Source: Rhynchospora pubera (taxonomy: Eukaryota; Streptophyta; Magnoliopsida; Poales; Cyperaceae). Taken from it: DNA of 64,000 bases. The stretch lies in the NCBI GenBank assembly GCA_028095005.1, contig CM051463.1, positions 65,448,251-65,512,250 on the forward strand. The letters are read 5' to 3'. The notes below the pieces were generated by a model. That model saw nothing but the letters and a program-made list of their open reading frames with translations, did not search any database and was not told the origin of the DNA. This document shows positions 22,086-33,922 of the stretch, piece by piece. Position 1 is the first letter of the stretch, and each line of letters opens with the position of its first letter. Both the position numbers and the translations under genes were made by a program.

Positions 22086-23205
22086 TTGAATTTTACAGCA
22101 CCAATCCAAAAAGTTGCATTTTTCTGTGAGCCAGCACATTGGAAATTAAGTTTTATGCTGAAGAATGGTTATTCGCATTACCCTCCTCTAGGTAACATGC
22201 TTGTGTACATCGAACTACATAGACCATAGTTAGATCTCAAGATATTGTTTTTGTGGAATTCATTGCTTCATGATGGTTTTCTATAATTTGGGATATAAAG
22301 AGCTGGTTTATGTTATTACTGGTTTGTTGCATGCAGTGAAATACAACTGCATTTTATCCCTTCAAATTTTCTTGTAAAGGTGCTAATTTGAGTTACATTC
22401 AATTTATAAATAACAGGCTTGGACATGCATCTTACTTAAGAAGGAATACAAACCTTTGAAACCTCCAATGTCATAAAGTTGTTATTTTTTTACGGTTTTG
22501 TTCATGTAGAATAAATTATAAAGATACAAGAACGGGTTCTGTCAGTACTATATTAATCATTTAATAAAGATTCAGTTCAATTTTGTCAACTAACATTTGG
22601 AATAACTTATGAACTAGGAAGATATTGGAAGCTGTTAACTGACTCTAAATAGCAGCAATTTCCAGCCTGAAGAATTCAAACTATGTTCCATTGAATGAAA
22701 ATATTGTGAGTATAGCATTGTCTGGAGTCAAGCTATCTTGGTAGTCTTGTTCATATAATTAAATGTTCTCTCTTAAAAATCTTAAAACTAAAGTTGGGGT
22801 GGGAAGCTGTTTCGCTGGGAGGAAACTCCTTTATTCTGGTATTGGCGTATTGCTACTCTCGTAGCAGCCGAGTTGCTTTACTGATTACTTTGTTGCCTGA
22901 GCTGAAACTAGAGGTGACAAAAAAATTGCAACTAGTGGTTCGTTCGAACTTGATTAATTATGTGTTTGAAATTAACTGTTGCAAATCAATTTCGAACTAT
23001 TAGCGAACCGGGCAGATGCCAAACTTAAAAGTCGCTTTGCCGGCAACAAAAATTGATGTATGAAAACTAAGTGCAACTACTACTTAATGATGAGAGGATA
23101 AATATTTCTGTCCATCGTGACTTATCCGAAATCTGATTCTGTCCGATGATTTGATAACAGGAACGGGTTGAAACATAATTATCATAAAGACGATCATTTG
23201 GATAA
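22086..23205. other. 3' flank of the DUF971 gene and intergenic DNA
   Basis: Probably this starts with the 3' untranslated region of the DUF971 gene. Beyond that it is AT-rich with no supportable gene; an open stretch at 22794-23003 shows no family similarity I recognise. Confidence 0.4.
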
Positions 23206-23237
23206 CTAGATGTACCCATTCCGGCTCCGCCGGAACT
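23206..23237 (-). mobile_element. Helitron-type 3' terminus on the minus strand
   Basis: Read on the minus strand, a perfect 7-bp stem TTCCGGC/GCCGGAA with loop GGA is followed by TGGGTACAT and then CTAG (23209-23206), with T as the next base. This is the layout of a Helitron 3' end and closely parallels the plus-strand one at 15646-15674. The element body would extend rightward from here. Confidence 0.65.
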
Positions 23238-24978
23238 AATTGTTCTGGAAATATTTGGAAGTGATTCTTCTTTTATTATGTTTAGGGAAGTCCAATGAGC
23301 AATCCGGACTTAAAATAAATTGGGGAAGAGTTAATTACTCCGAATTCTGAAAAGTTCAATGAGCTAAATAGTTTTCCGAAATTGGGGACGAGTTAATTAC
23401 TCAAAAAAGTTTAAGGAGGTAAATATTTTTTCCAAATTAGGGATGAGTTAATTACTCTGAAAAATTCAATGAGCTAACCGGTTTTTCTTCTAGCGAAATT
23501 CGTGAAAATTGATTTCATATTGTTATCAACAACTAATTAAGCGACCTTCGGATTAACTTATAGTGATTGTAAGAAATAAATAAGTAGAACTAAAAAATCA
23601 GTTTCAATCTTAACCAAGTTGGAACTGGTTAACAATGATAGAGTATCAAGGCAAAAACCATATACGAATAACTACTTAACAATGTCATCCTGAAAGATAG
23701 CTAGTATGTAATTAATCAGCCTGAGTGTACTGGTTTGCAACCAATAATAGATCACAAAAGTATTGCTTCGCTTGAGATCCAATTCCTCTAACAGTGCACA
23801 GCACAACAAACCGTCAGTGAATGTCTTGATCACATCAGACTCATCAACCCCCCTAGTCAACTCTTCCAATTAAATTAAACTAAATAGGCATACACATCTA
23901 TCAACATGCAATTAGATATGTAGAATTATTTGAAGCTCTACACGTCTATATCCCAATTGATTGATTTCAACTGAAAAAATAAACTTTATTGTGGCCAAAT
24001 TTGTTATGTGATGATTTATCATTGCAAGACCTGAAAGACAAGACATATCTAAAATAATTAAGCTAAACATGAATTGGATTACTTCAATTACAGATCTTTA
24101 TCAGCTCCTCTTCAGAGATCTTATCTCCCTTCCTCTTCTTGGCCGAAAAAAAGAAAATATATATATATATATATATATCTTAGATATACGCCTACAAGCT
24201 AATAGAGAGCAACAGGACAATGTAAAAATTTGAACAGATTCCTGATGTAAAAAAAAAACTGAAATAACATCATCAGAACATCACCAGATAGCTCCCAGTT
24301 CTTATATTTCACCATCATTCGGATCGCTCAAAATGACTACCCTGTATATTGCTAACTTATAATTAAAAATAAATTCCCTCTTCACATAATTTCAATATAG
24401 AAAATTACGTTGCTCATATCACTGATTCATTGATATTCTATGAATTTCAATTAAGGATAGATTGATTTCAAATAGATACTCTCTCTTTCTCACTCTTGTT
24501 TGTTACTTTTGAGATTTGAAAAACACTCATTTCAATCCAATTTGTTAAATAAGAACTATAAGAACTATCATTCTTAATTCAAAAGTTTTTGAACGCATAG
24601 CCGAATATCTTGGGCTCCCATCACATCTATGAAAATTTTAGAATTAAAAAAAAAACAAACAAACAGCTAAAAAGCGTTAGGAAAATGAGAATCTGAAGAA
24701 GGGTACGTTTTTCAGAAGTTAACAATGCCTTACAAAAAAAAAAAAAAATTGTAAATCATATCAATTTGATTGTCTTAGTAAGAATGAAGCTTTGTCCATA
24801 AATCTAATACTTAGAAAAGACTAAATGAGCAATAGAACCAAAAAATGATTCTCATAGTAGTTTATACAATATGTGATCCAAAAAAGTAATAATTAAGAAA
24901 TTTGCAGAAACGACATTTTGTTGAGGATCGATTTCACCAAAAATCTACTCGACCTGCTTGACATGAATGGGCAATTGA
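23238..24978 (-). other. Probable body of the minus-strand Helitron, with exon-like fragments
   Basis: There is no intact gene. On the minus strand two coding-looking scraps appear. 23869-23672 includes EELTRGVDESDVIKTFTDG and GLLCCALLEELDLKR. 24150-24085 includes KKRKGDKISEEELIKI. Helitrons commonly carry such captured exons, but I cannot name the source gene or find the 5' end. Three related direct-repeat phrases, each around a GAGTTAATTACTC motif, lie between 23320 and 23460. An (AT)n microsatellite sits at 24159-24178. Confidence 0.35.
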
Positions 24979-25137
24979 AGGGTGCATTTGGATATAGGAA
25001 GAAGGAAGAAGAAGAAGGAAGAAGGAGGAAAAAAAAATTATAAACAATCCAAACTTTTCACAAAGTTACACACTTTCCAATACTTCTTCCCACTTCTTCC
25101 CTTCTTCGCTTCTTCCCACACCTATCCAAACGGAGCA
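24979..25137. mobile_element. MITE of the GTTTGGAT family
   Basis: The ends GGGTGCATTTGGATATAGG and CACCTATCCAAACGGAGCAG are imperfect inverted repeats around a GAAGAAGG/CTTCTTCC-rich body. Related copies lie at 59483-59630 and 61617-61685. It is about 160 bp and non-coding. Confidence 0.6.
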
Positions 25138-25194
25138 GAAGTAAAGAAAAACATAGGCACATTTTATTGACTTCAATTGAAAGATATCCACGTA

Positions 25195-25800
25195 TATCAT
25201 ATGACGGGTACGGGTAAGGTTTTATTTTCGTTAGACTAACGGGTACAGGTACGGGTAAAGAAAAATTTTCGTTAACTTATCGGGTACGGGTACGGATAAG
25301 GGTTATTTCGTACCCATTATCTAACGGCTAATATTATACAAACATATATGTATATATAATTAAGTTTTTAGCATATTTCGAAAGATATGTTATTAATTTC
25401 GATCTTCATCCAAACTTATTTATGATGATGATTTTTCATTCTATATTATATTATAATTTATAATTAATTATATAGATTTTTTGAATTCAATTGATACGAG
25501 AATAAATTTCATAATTTTTGTTATATCTAAAATATTATCTAAATATTTTACTTTATCTATATATTTATTTGATATTATTTATTTATCACATTATATATTT
25601 TTATTAAATTAATAATATTATTATTACCCGTTATGTATTGTTACCCTACTCTTACCGTTAATTCTTAACGGGTATGGGTATGGTACGAGTAAATCTTTTT
25701 TTAACGGGTACGGATACGGGTATGGGTAAAGAAAATTTTAACGGGTACGGATATGGAAATACCTTCTACCGTACCGTACCGTACCCATTGACAGCCTTAC
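25195..25800. mobile_element. Relic rich in GGGTACGGGTA, hAT-like right end
   Basis: GGGTACGGGTA-type motifs repeat at both edges (25205-25300 and 25665-25760) around an AT-rich core. The right edge reads GTACCCATTGACAGCC, resembling hAT-type termini (compare CCGTTGACAGCCCTA at 55708). The left terminus is not recognisable, so limits are approximate. Confidence 0.45.
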
Positions 25801-28289
25801 GGGAGGGGCGGGGCGGGGGGGGGGGGAGTAGCGTACGCATAGAAACACGTTTTCTGGATTTCCGAAAATGAAAAAGAGAATTTCAAACGCGCTTTCTAAA
25901 AATAGAAAAAAATGAATGCATTTTCTAAAGGATAGTGGGGATGATAGAAATGCTAGAATGATACTGATCAATTCCGAAGAGAAATACATGTTTTCTCCTC
26001 CCGTACTTCATGCCTGCAGCACCATTCTGTATCATATGTTCAAAAAATGTATTGTTGACATTTCTATATTATATTCTCCCCGTTTACTCTTACAGTGTTA
26101 ACCATATAATAATATGTTCTAATATGGTTATTCTGGTACATCTAGTATATTCGATTAAAATCACGAAACTACTCTCTGTCTCAATTAATATTCACACAAA
26201 AAACAAATATTTTATGGTAGGTCATAAAAATACAATCCTAAATCAATCAATTTTCCATCCATGCTGCCAAAAATATCCAAATTTCATACCATATAATAAC
26301 AACAAAATGAAAAAATTAACTGTGTTATACCATTAATGAAATAATATCCAAATTTCAATTTCCCTTACTATTTTTTTTGTGCTATACCATTAAATGCCTG
26401 TGCAATTGTACCAAATTGTTACAGATAAAGTAGCAAAAATATAATATTTTTTCCAAGAGAACAAATCAATCAGAGCTTAGGGGAAAAAGGAAAACAAATC
26501 TTTTGACGTTCACTGATATGAATAGGCAGTTAATTTGTCCTCTCTTCTATAATGATCGTTTCACACTTTTGAAAAATCATACTATGGTAATATTATTTAA
26601 ATTAAAGCAAAAATAAAGTCATATAATAAATTTATCTTAACTTTTTGTAACCTAATAGAACATATAAAGCTATAATGCAAAATTTCTCTCATATCAATTC
26701 TCTACTGGTAATGAATACTCTATTTTAATATTACTTTCTTCAATTTTCTTTCTTTATTAATTAAGAACATATTTTACAATATTATAATTTTAAAAACAAT
26801 ATCTAGAATATTCGTGGAAATTAAGTAGCAAACTGAAGTTTCTTTCTTCTCCTCTATTTTTAAATGATATTTTTCTATTTTGATTAACATGTCATACATG
26901 ATACAATACATGAATACTTGCTCGAATTGTTTACAACAAAATAATACATCTATGTCCTAGTAGCCTTGCTCCAAACACACCAGAGCAGTTGTGAAAGTTC
27001 TGTAGAATCCTTTTTGAAATTACCTTAAAAACTAACCTCAATTCCTATCACAGCAAAATTGGCATGATAGTGGCAACTATACACATGAAATCATAAGGAA
27101 AAGTATGGACAACACTTTTAACTTTTCTTTTACAGATGGAAAGAAAAGAAACAGATTAATTGTCATCTTCTTTATTATTAATTACACTTGCAAGCTCTCT
27201 CATATCTGAAGAATGGATCAGAGAGCAGTAGGGATCATTGTAACCGAAAGAGATACAATGACCTCAAAATCACGATTATTGCAGCTTAAACTGTTACCAG
27301 TAACTGTACCAGTCAAGTAGTGACACAAAGTGTAGTACCAGTTGAGTATTGCTACCAATTATAATACCCGGTCATGGAACTTTTTTTTGTTATTTTTCAT
27401 TTACGTTAATCCAATTTGTACTGTAACTTTTTTTGACAGAAAATGCTATCTTTTCACCATCCTAAAAAACAATAAACAAAAAAAATCGGACGGAAAACTA
27501 AATATAAATTAATTTTCCTCTGAACTCAAAGATAATGTGCGCTATTATATTGAGATTTTTTTATTTTTTTAATAGATATATGAATTTTTTTCCAAGAAAA
27601 GAATCCCGAAATGTAAGAAGTGTTGGATTATAGAGTTAATCAAATGACAACTTCTACTTGCTATATGAGTATATGACCAGATTTAATTTTCAAAAAAAAA
27701 AAGAAAACATGGGAAAAAGAATTGGGTATTTCGTGTGCAGCAGGATCAAACCAGAGTGCTCAGATTCAATAATGACATAATCATTCCATAAAATTGGCAG
27801 TACACACAAATCATCCTCAAAATCATAGTATTTCGTCAAAAAACTCAAGATATTGTCTGTCTGAATTTCTCCAACATATGGATGTGAAACGTTCTGAATT
27901 TATTACCTCCACAATTCTATCTATCCCAAATATCATTTGTGCAAAATCTTCATCTTTAAGGTTTTGAAAGATAATGGATTTTTTTTTTCAATTTTAAGTG
28001 CAATTTGCATAGCTGCTGGTCTGTCCTTTCATTAATCATATCTTTACTCAGTTTATTATAGCAGCTAAACCTTTGTTGTCCATTTCTTTTCTTTTATATT
28101 CTCCTATTATGTTGGAGATAAAAATTAATTTCGAAATAATGAAGAACCAGGGAAATTCCAACAGAGGTTATTAATCATTGTTGAGTGAATATCCTTGGAG
28201 ATTTTATTTTCTTTCTTTCTAGGAAATCAGTATTAAAGCACACTAAAATTTTTAGTTTTTCCTTGTAATTCAATTTGTTCGTAGGTTCT
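25801..28289. other. Intergenic, no gene seen
   Basis: The region begins with a GC-rich patch (GGGGCGGGGCG followed by a G run at about 25815-25826) and is otherwise AT-rich. I see no coding exons, RNA genes or clear repeats. Confidence 0.4.
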
Positions 28290-30486
28290 ACTTACATCTG
28301 CCAAGGAGGCCGAGGCGTTGACTGGAGGAGAAAAGTAAGCACGACGAAAAGAACGTATCCAAGTGGGATCTCTATGGACTCACCGAGCGAATGAGAGGAG
28401 AATTCTGTAGTCGGCCCCCGCAAGCGAGCTGTTTGTAGTTGTAAGATCGAAGAAGAAACTCGATTCCCCTTCTCTCTCCACTTCTGTAGGAGGGAGACGA
28501 AAAGAAGTAAGAGGTAAGGTAGACTTTTTTTTCCTTTTCTTTTCTTTTGGGAGGCACGGAGAGCACCATTTATTAAATATAGTATAATGGGACATGGAGA
28601 AGAACGGCAGTAGTTGATAATTCGTAAAGTTAAAAAATCAAGAAGGAGCCATTTAAAACCGTGCACCAAGCTTACTCGGAGAAAAAACAGACCTCTTCAT
28701 AATTGGGCCCAGAAACCACGAAAAAGGATAAGTTTGTGAGCATCAACCAGGAGGCCTCGATGGGATTGCTTGGACGGGTCTATCTAAATGCTAAACTGAC
28801 CCGCTACAACACAAATTCACAGTGAAAGTGACTTGCCCGTATGACCGAGCAGCATGCCTGCGATTGAAATCAGACGGAGCAGAAGACGAAAAACACTGTT
28901 TATTCACTGTTCATTCACTGTTCATCTCTGTTGGCGTTACACGGCAAACATTATAGATATATAAATTAGCAACTGATCTGAACTCAGAAATTGGACATGA
29001 CACAGTCCAAACTCAGCTTGACCCGACTTGAATTGAATTCAGGTCAGCCTGCTTGGCACGATTTTTGCAAAGAGACGTGTACAAGAACGGACAATCGAGT
29101 AAGCATAGTTTGGTTTCATCGATCCATCGATAAGCTTAAATATTAATTTCACAACTGGACCCAATTACCTCAAAACTGAATGTACAAAGCGATAACATTT
29201 ATTTTGTTTTTCTATTTTCTACCTTTAAATTATTTATGGCAATAATTTTGTAAACAAATTAACATGAGAGAAAATGATTTTTGTTTTTTACACAAAATTT
29301 GCATCGATAAATAAACGCACGATAATGCCTTATGCCTAAATGCAATGCAGTACGGCCGTATGGGGTTGTCGGAGAAAGTGCAATCCGCTAACAATGTATT
29401 TATTCACATTATAACCTGGTCGATAGAAACTCCATTGTCAACAACTTCTTCTCAAATTATTATTCTTATTTTATTTTATTTTATTTTTTTGCGCGGAGAT
29501 GCTAGACAGAGACTGTCTAGCTAAGATGTCATACTATATTTATGTCAATCGTAATAGACTAGAGTTTTTATGCAAACTGATACAAATGCACTTGAAACTT
29601 GAGATTAAATAATAATAGCATAATTAAATTTTTCACTAAAAAAATTGTGTCTCGTACCTTTTCGAATTTTAGAGGTAAACAAATTAACAGCCAGAATAAT
29701 TTCCTAAGGACAGTGGGAAAGAAGTTTTGCATGATCTATCATGCATATTTTACTTGATCGTTATGTTTTACTCCGTATATACGTGGATGGATGGTTTATA
29801 GTTTATATAAAAAAAAAATAAAGAAATATTTCGTAGATACTTTTGATTTTTGTAATATCAGAGAAAATCAATTTTGACAACATGACTTTTTTTATTAGTT
29901 ATTTATCAATGTTAGATGCATTAAATATTTATCTGTTTTAGTATTTACAATACTTTTACTTAGTATTATAATTTTATAAATATTAATAAATAATCACAAA
30001 CATAAATATGAATCTAAATATCATTAACAAAAATGTGTAATACACTTACAAAATTAATTTTGTTAGTAAACAAAATTTTGAAGTAAAACAACATACAACA
30101 ACATTCCATTAACCACACCATTAGATGAAAGATCGGACGACCGAAAAAAATTCATGAGCAAAAAAGACAAAAAAATACTATCCACATCGCGTCATCTCAG
30201 CACCCAAGATTACTAGTTCTTAATGTAAACATCAAAACAAATAAGTAATTTTTTTGATAGTTTTATCATCCATTTTTACTAGTTGAGCTTGAAGACAAGT
30301 ACCGTTTTCATCTTTAAATCAGAATGTTATGCGAATATCTTCAAAGACATTTTCCATTGTAGCAAGTTGATACCGCATAAAAAGAAAATGTGGAGCAGTG
30401 CTTAAAATTCTTTTAATTACAATTCTAAATATTATATTCAATAATTTTTGTACTTTAAATAAATATATATATATATATATATAGAG
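28290..30486. other. Intergenic with a GC-richer, CT/GA-biased patch
   Basis: 28300-28670 is richer in GC and reads on the minus strand like the leader of a plant gene (CT-rich tract, a possible donor at CTCGGTGAGTCC near 28383), but no following coding exon is visible. A short TTCACTGTTCA direct repeat lies near 28895-28925. The rest is AT-rich with no supportable feature. Confidence 0.35.
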
Positions 30487-33400
30487 ATAGGCTAAATTAG
30501 ACTCCAGCCTATAGGACCCCTATGTGCTCAAATGTTTGGACCGTCCGATCGTGAATCCAACGGTTCATATTGAGGCGCTGATTGAATTGTTGAAGTTCCG
30601 TTTCTTCTGAATTTCCGTCTCCCGTTCTCTCCATTTGCCTATTAGATAGGGAAAGAAAAAAGAAAAAAACAAAAACGAAGAGACTCTTCCTCTCTTTTCC
30701 GATCAAAATCGCCGCTCTCTTCCGCTGTCTCTCTCGCTTCGTCTCTCCCGAAGAAGCGGGTCTCTCGTCTGCCTGCCACCTCCATCACCCGGACCAAGCT
30801 CGTCTCTCTCGGCCTCTCCATTGCCTAAGTCACCAAATCAGGTACCAAAGTCACCTCAATTTGTGGCAAAATTAAGCCAGCCTTTTAGAAGTCCAATTTT
30901 CCATGTATGACCAGTAGTGTGTAGACATGTAAAACAACAAATATTTTAATTTTTCTCATCTTAGGCCTTGTAAACCTGATCAGAATCCTTAGAATTGGGC
31001 CTTAAAAAATATCAGAATACATCATATTTTCTTCCTCATTTGCATAGACATAATCAGTTGAGGAAAGGGGGGTACTTTGGGAATTTTATAATCTTTCTTC
31101 TGGGGTACCCTTGGATCCAGAAGTCAATGTTGTTTATTGCATGTTGAAATAATCTAGAATATGCTTGTGATTTATTGCATGCTGTTTGGACATATTTATA
31201 ATCTAGAAGTCAGTGTTGTTTATTGCATGTTGAAATAACCATTTGATTAAGAATTTGTACTGTACTACTAAACCGCTAGTGACCTCTTTAGATATAGGTT
31301 GTTGCTACATGAAATTAATACAATCAACGTATAGGTGCTTACTGTTACACTTCAACTACCCAAAAAAAAAAAAGGAAAAAAGTCATTCTTGTAGGCTGCT
31401 ATTGATTTCTGCTTACTGTTATTGATCAGCATCAATACAATCAGCACTTTGTACAACTTCTTTTAATCTGATTTAGAATGGTTCCTTTTAGAACTTGCCT
31501 GGAATTTATATATGATCCACAGTAGCTCAATACATGCAATTTTATTTTTTTTGTCACAGTACAAATCTGTTATTTTTATTTCAGAAGAAGAAGGAAAGAA
31601 AAAGTTACAAATGAGAGAAAGAAGGAGAAGAAGAAGATGATGTTGATAGTGCACAAGAAACTGAAGACATGGTTAAGAGCTTTGTTCATCCAGTTTAAGA
31701 TCGGTGCTAATTGCAACATGAAGTTGATGTGTTTGTAGATGATGCTGTGTCTCAATGGATCCCTCCTTCAATTTGTTTAAACTAAATCTTATTATTTAAT
31801 ATTTAGTAATCTGAAATTTTGAAATCAGCATCCATTTCTTTTTAAACCATCTAATACTGTCTCAATGTATATGCTTATTTATCAACATCCATTTCTTTTT
31901 AGGCTATATTTTGATATATTAAATCTGATCTTATGTATGGCTATATTTTGAGATAGGATGGTTGTTAGAATGGTTCTATTTTGTTATGGAATGGCTATAT
32001 TCATTAAAATTGCTATACTTATAGTTGGTATCTGTTATGGTTCTATTTTGTTATGGTACATCTGTCAAGGGTACATGGTACATGGCGTTTTCAGCAAATC
32101 AGAAAATCTGTCAATTTATTTGACTTCCTATTAACACAAACATACACTTATACAACTGTCACAATTTTATTACACCCTGCACCTAACAAAATCCTCACAA
32201 CTAACACAAAACATTTGATAAACCCTTATTGGACATTTTTACCCTTTCTGCATACTGTCCATTACTCAGAACAACATCACTTCTCTTGTCAAATGCTCTC
32301 TGGCTTTCGTCCCTCTTGCACCCATCTCTGCCATCTCATCCAATTGCCGCAGCGACTTGTCAATTGTTGGCATGAGAGCTTTCACTTGGATTTGTAGCTT
32401 CTCTGACCCCAAATCATTTTCAAAGCCCATCAATTCATGTTAGCAGCCTAATCCCATTTTTACACAATCAGTAGCCATACCTCAGTAAGACTTATATTAG
32501 GATATGGGCTCGCCTTTAGCTTTGATACAACCTAATATTAGATACGAAAATGTTAAAACTTAAAAAAAGGTCCAAATAAAAAAAAAACAAATGTATCGAA
32601 TCATATATATATTTCACCACTAAGAACAATGTTGATAGTGTAGCGACCATGATACTAGTTGGATACAGGACTAAGTATCACCCAAAAGTAGGATAGATAG
32701 TAAATACAGTATATACGACATGCTTATTTGTGACATTAGAAGCATGACTAAGGCTCACGACTGAAAACCAAATTACTGCACAAGACTAAATTAGGGACAG
32801 TGCCAACTCAAAATAAGCAATGAAATCTACATATTTGTCAAGTCTTAATCTCCATTGGTCTCTTCTTCATCATCCTCGTCCTTCGATCCCTTCATCTTCA
32901 ATCTCTTCTCCATTTTGCTGTTAAATAAAGAAAAATTTTAAAAAAATGATTAGGAATCAACTTTGTGTGTGTGTTTATCTGACATGGGCTGGTGTGTTTG
33001 ATGTCAATAATGAAAAAATAGATAAATGTCATTTGATATTTTATAGGTACCATGCATTCTCTGCATATACCTTAGAGAGCCTGGAAAAATAATTTTCAAT
33101 TTCTGATCTGCTAGATTTTTGGATAATAATTACAATACAGAATGCAACCAAACTTAATTTTAAATCTAACTATTAAAGCCAACGTTAATTACTTCTCAGA
33201 AAAGCTCAGGAGATAATCCAAAATAGATCCGAAATTAAATTGACAGAAAATTTTCAGATTGGTCCTTCTGACAAGAGCAAATTAAACCATATTTACAAAT
33301 AGCAGAAAATTAAACCAAATTAAACCAAGTAGCAACAAATTAAATCGAATTAACCAAAATAGCAAAGAGAGAATAGTTTACTGTTAAGTACTTCTATCCA

Positions 33401-33905
33401 TAAAAGAGGCAAACCCTAAATGAAAAAATTGAATCAAAGGAATGGACAAAATAAATTAAAAGGCACACAAAATCGGATGACAGTGTTTACTTTTATGTTT
33501 CCTCGCCTTCACATCGAATGGAGAAGGTTGGCCAAGCTTTCTTCAGTGCTTCACGTGTGTGATTTCGCTCGTGAGAGAGGTACGCAGCGGGAGAGACACG
33601 AAGCGAGAGGGATGGATAGCGTCACCAGAACTCCACGAGTTTAAGCAGCTCCATCAATCTAGGGTTTCGGCTAGGTTTTTCCGTCGGCGGGGAAGAGGAG
33701 AGAGAGTCGAAGATAGTGAGAGACATTCCGACCCCTTTACGCTGTGTCGAAGAGAAAGGAAACGGAGAAATTAAAAAAACTAACGGAGAAGAGAGGACTA
33801 AAATCGCTGATCAGCGATATAATCTGGACCCTCGAATTTTCAATCGAACGGCTAATAAACTTCGGCACACAGACCTCCTATAGGCTGGAGTCTAATTTAG
33901 CCTAT
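30487..33905. mobile_element. TIR element A, 3.4 kb, no transposase
   Basis: The left end begins ATAGGCTAAATTAGACTCC and the right end is its inverted copy (GGAGTCTAATTTAGCCTAT). Weaker inverted similarity continues inward for roughly 150 bp (GGACCGTCCGATC-like phrase, an ATCGCTGA phrase, then CCGTT/CTCTCC-rich leader DNA). Each terminus also contains its own small hairpin ATAGGCT...AGCCTAT. Inside are short spliced-looking fragments but no transposase or long ORF; the Lys/Glu-rich scraps at 31585-31680 (plus) and 32860-32915 (minus) are the most gene-like. It resembles a non-autonomous Mutator-like element. Target duplications are not clear because the flanks are (TA)n. Confidence 0.7.
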
Positions 33906-33922
33906 ATGATATATATATAGAG
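33906..33922. other. 17-bp spacer between TIR elements A and B
   Basis: The spacer is a TA-rich sequence (ATGATATATATATAGAG). The right TIR of A and the left TIR of B flank it as about 40-bp arms of a near-perfect palindrome. Confidence 0.7.

Noticed and set aside
28292..28669. 125-residue open frame on the minus strand
   Set aside because: Three overlapping frames are open in the same CT-rich patch, which points to composition rather than coding; there is no recognisable domain.
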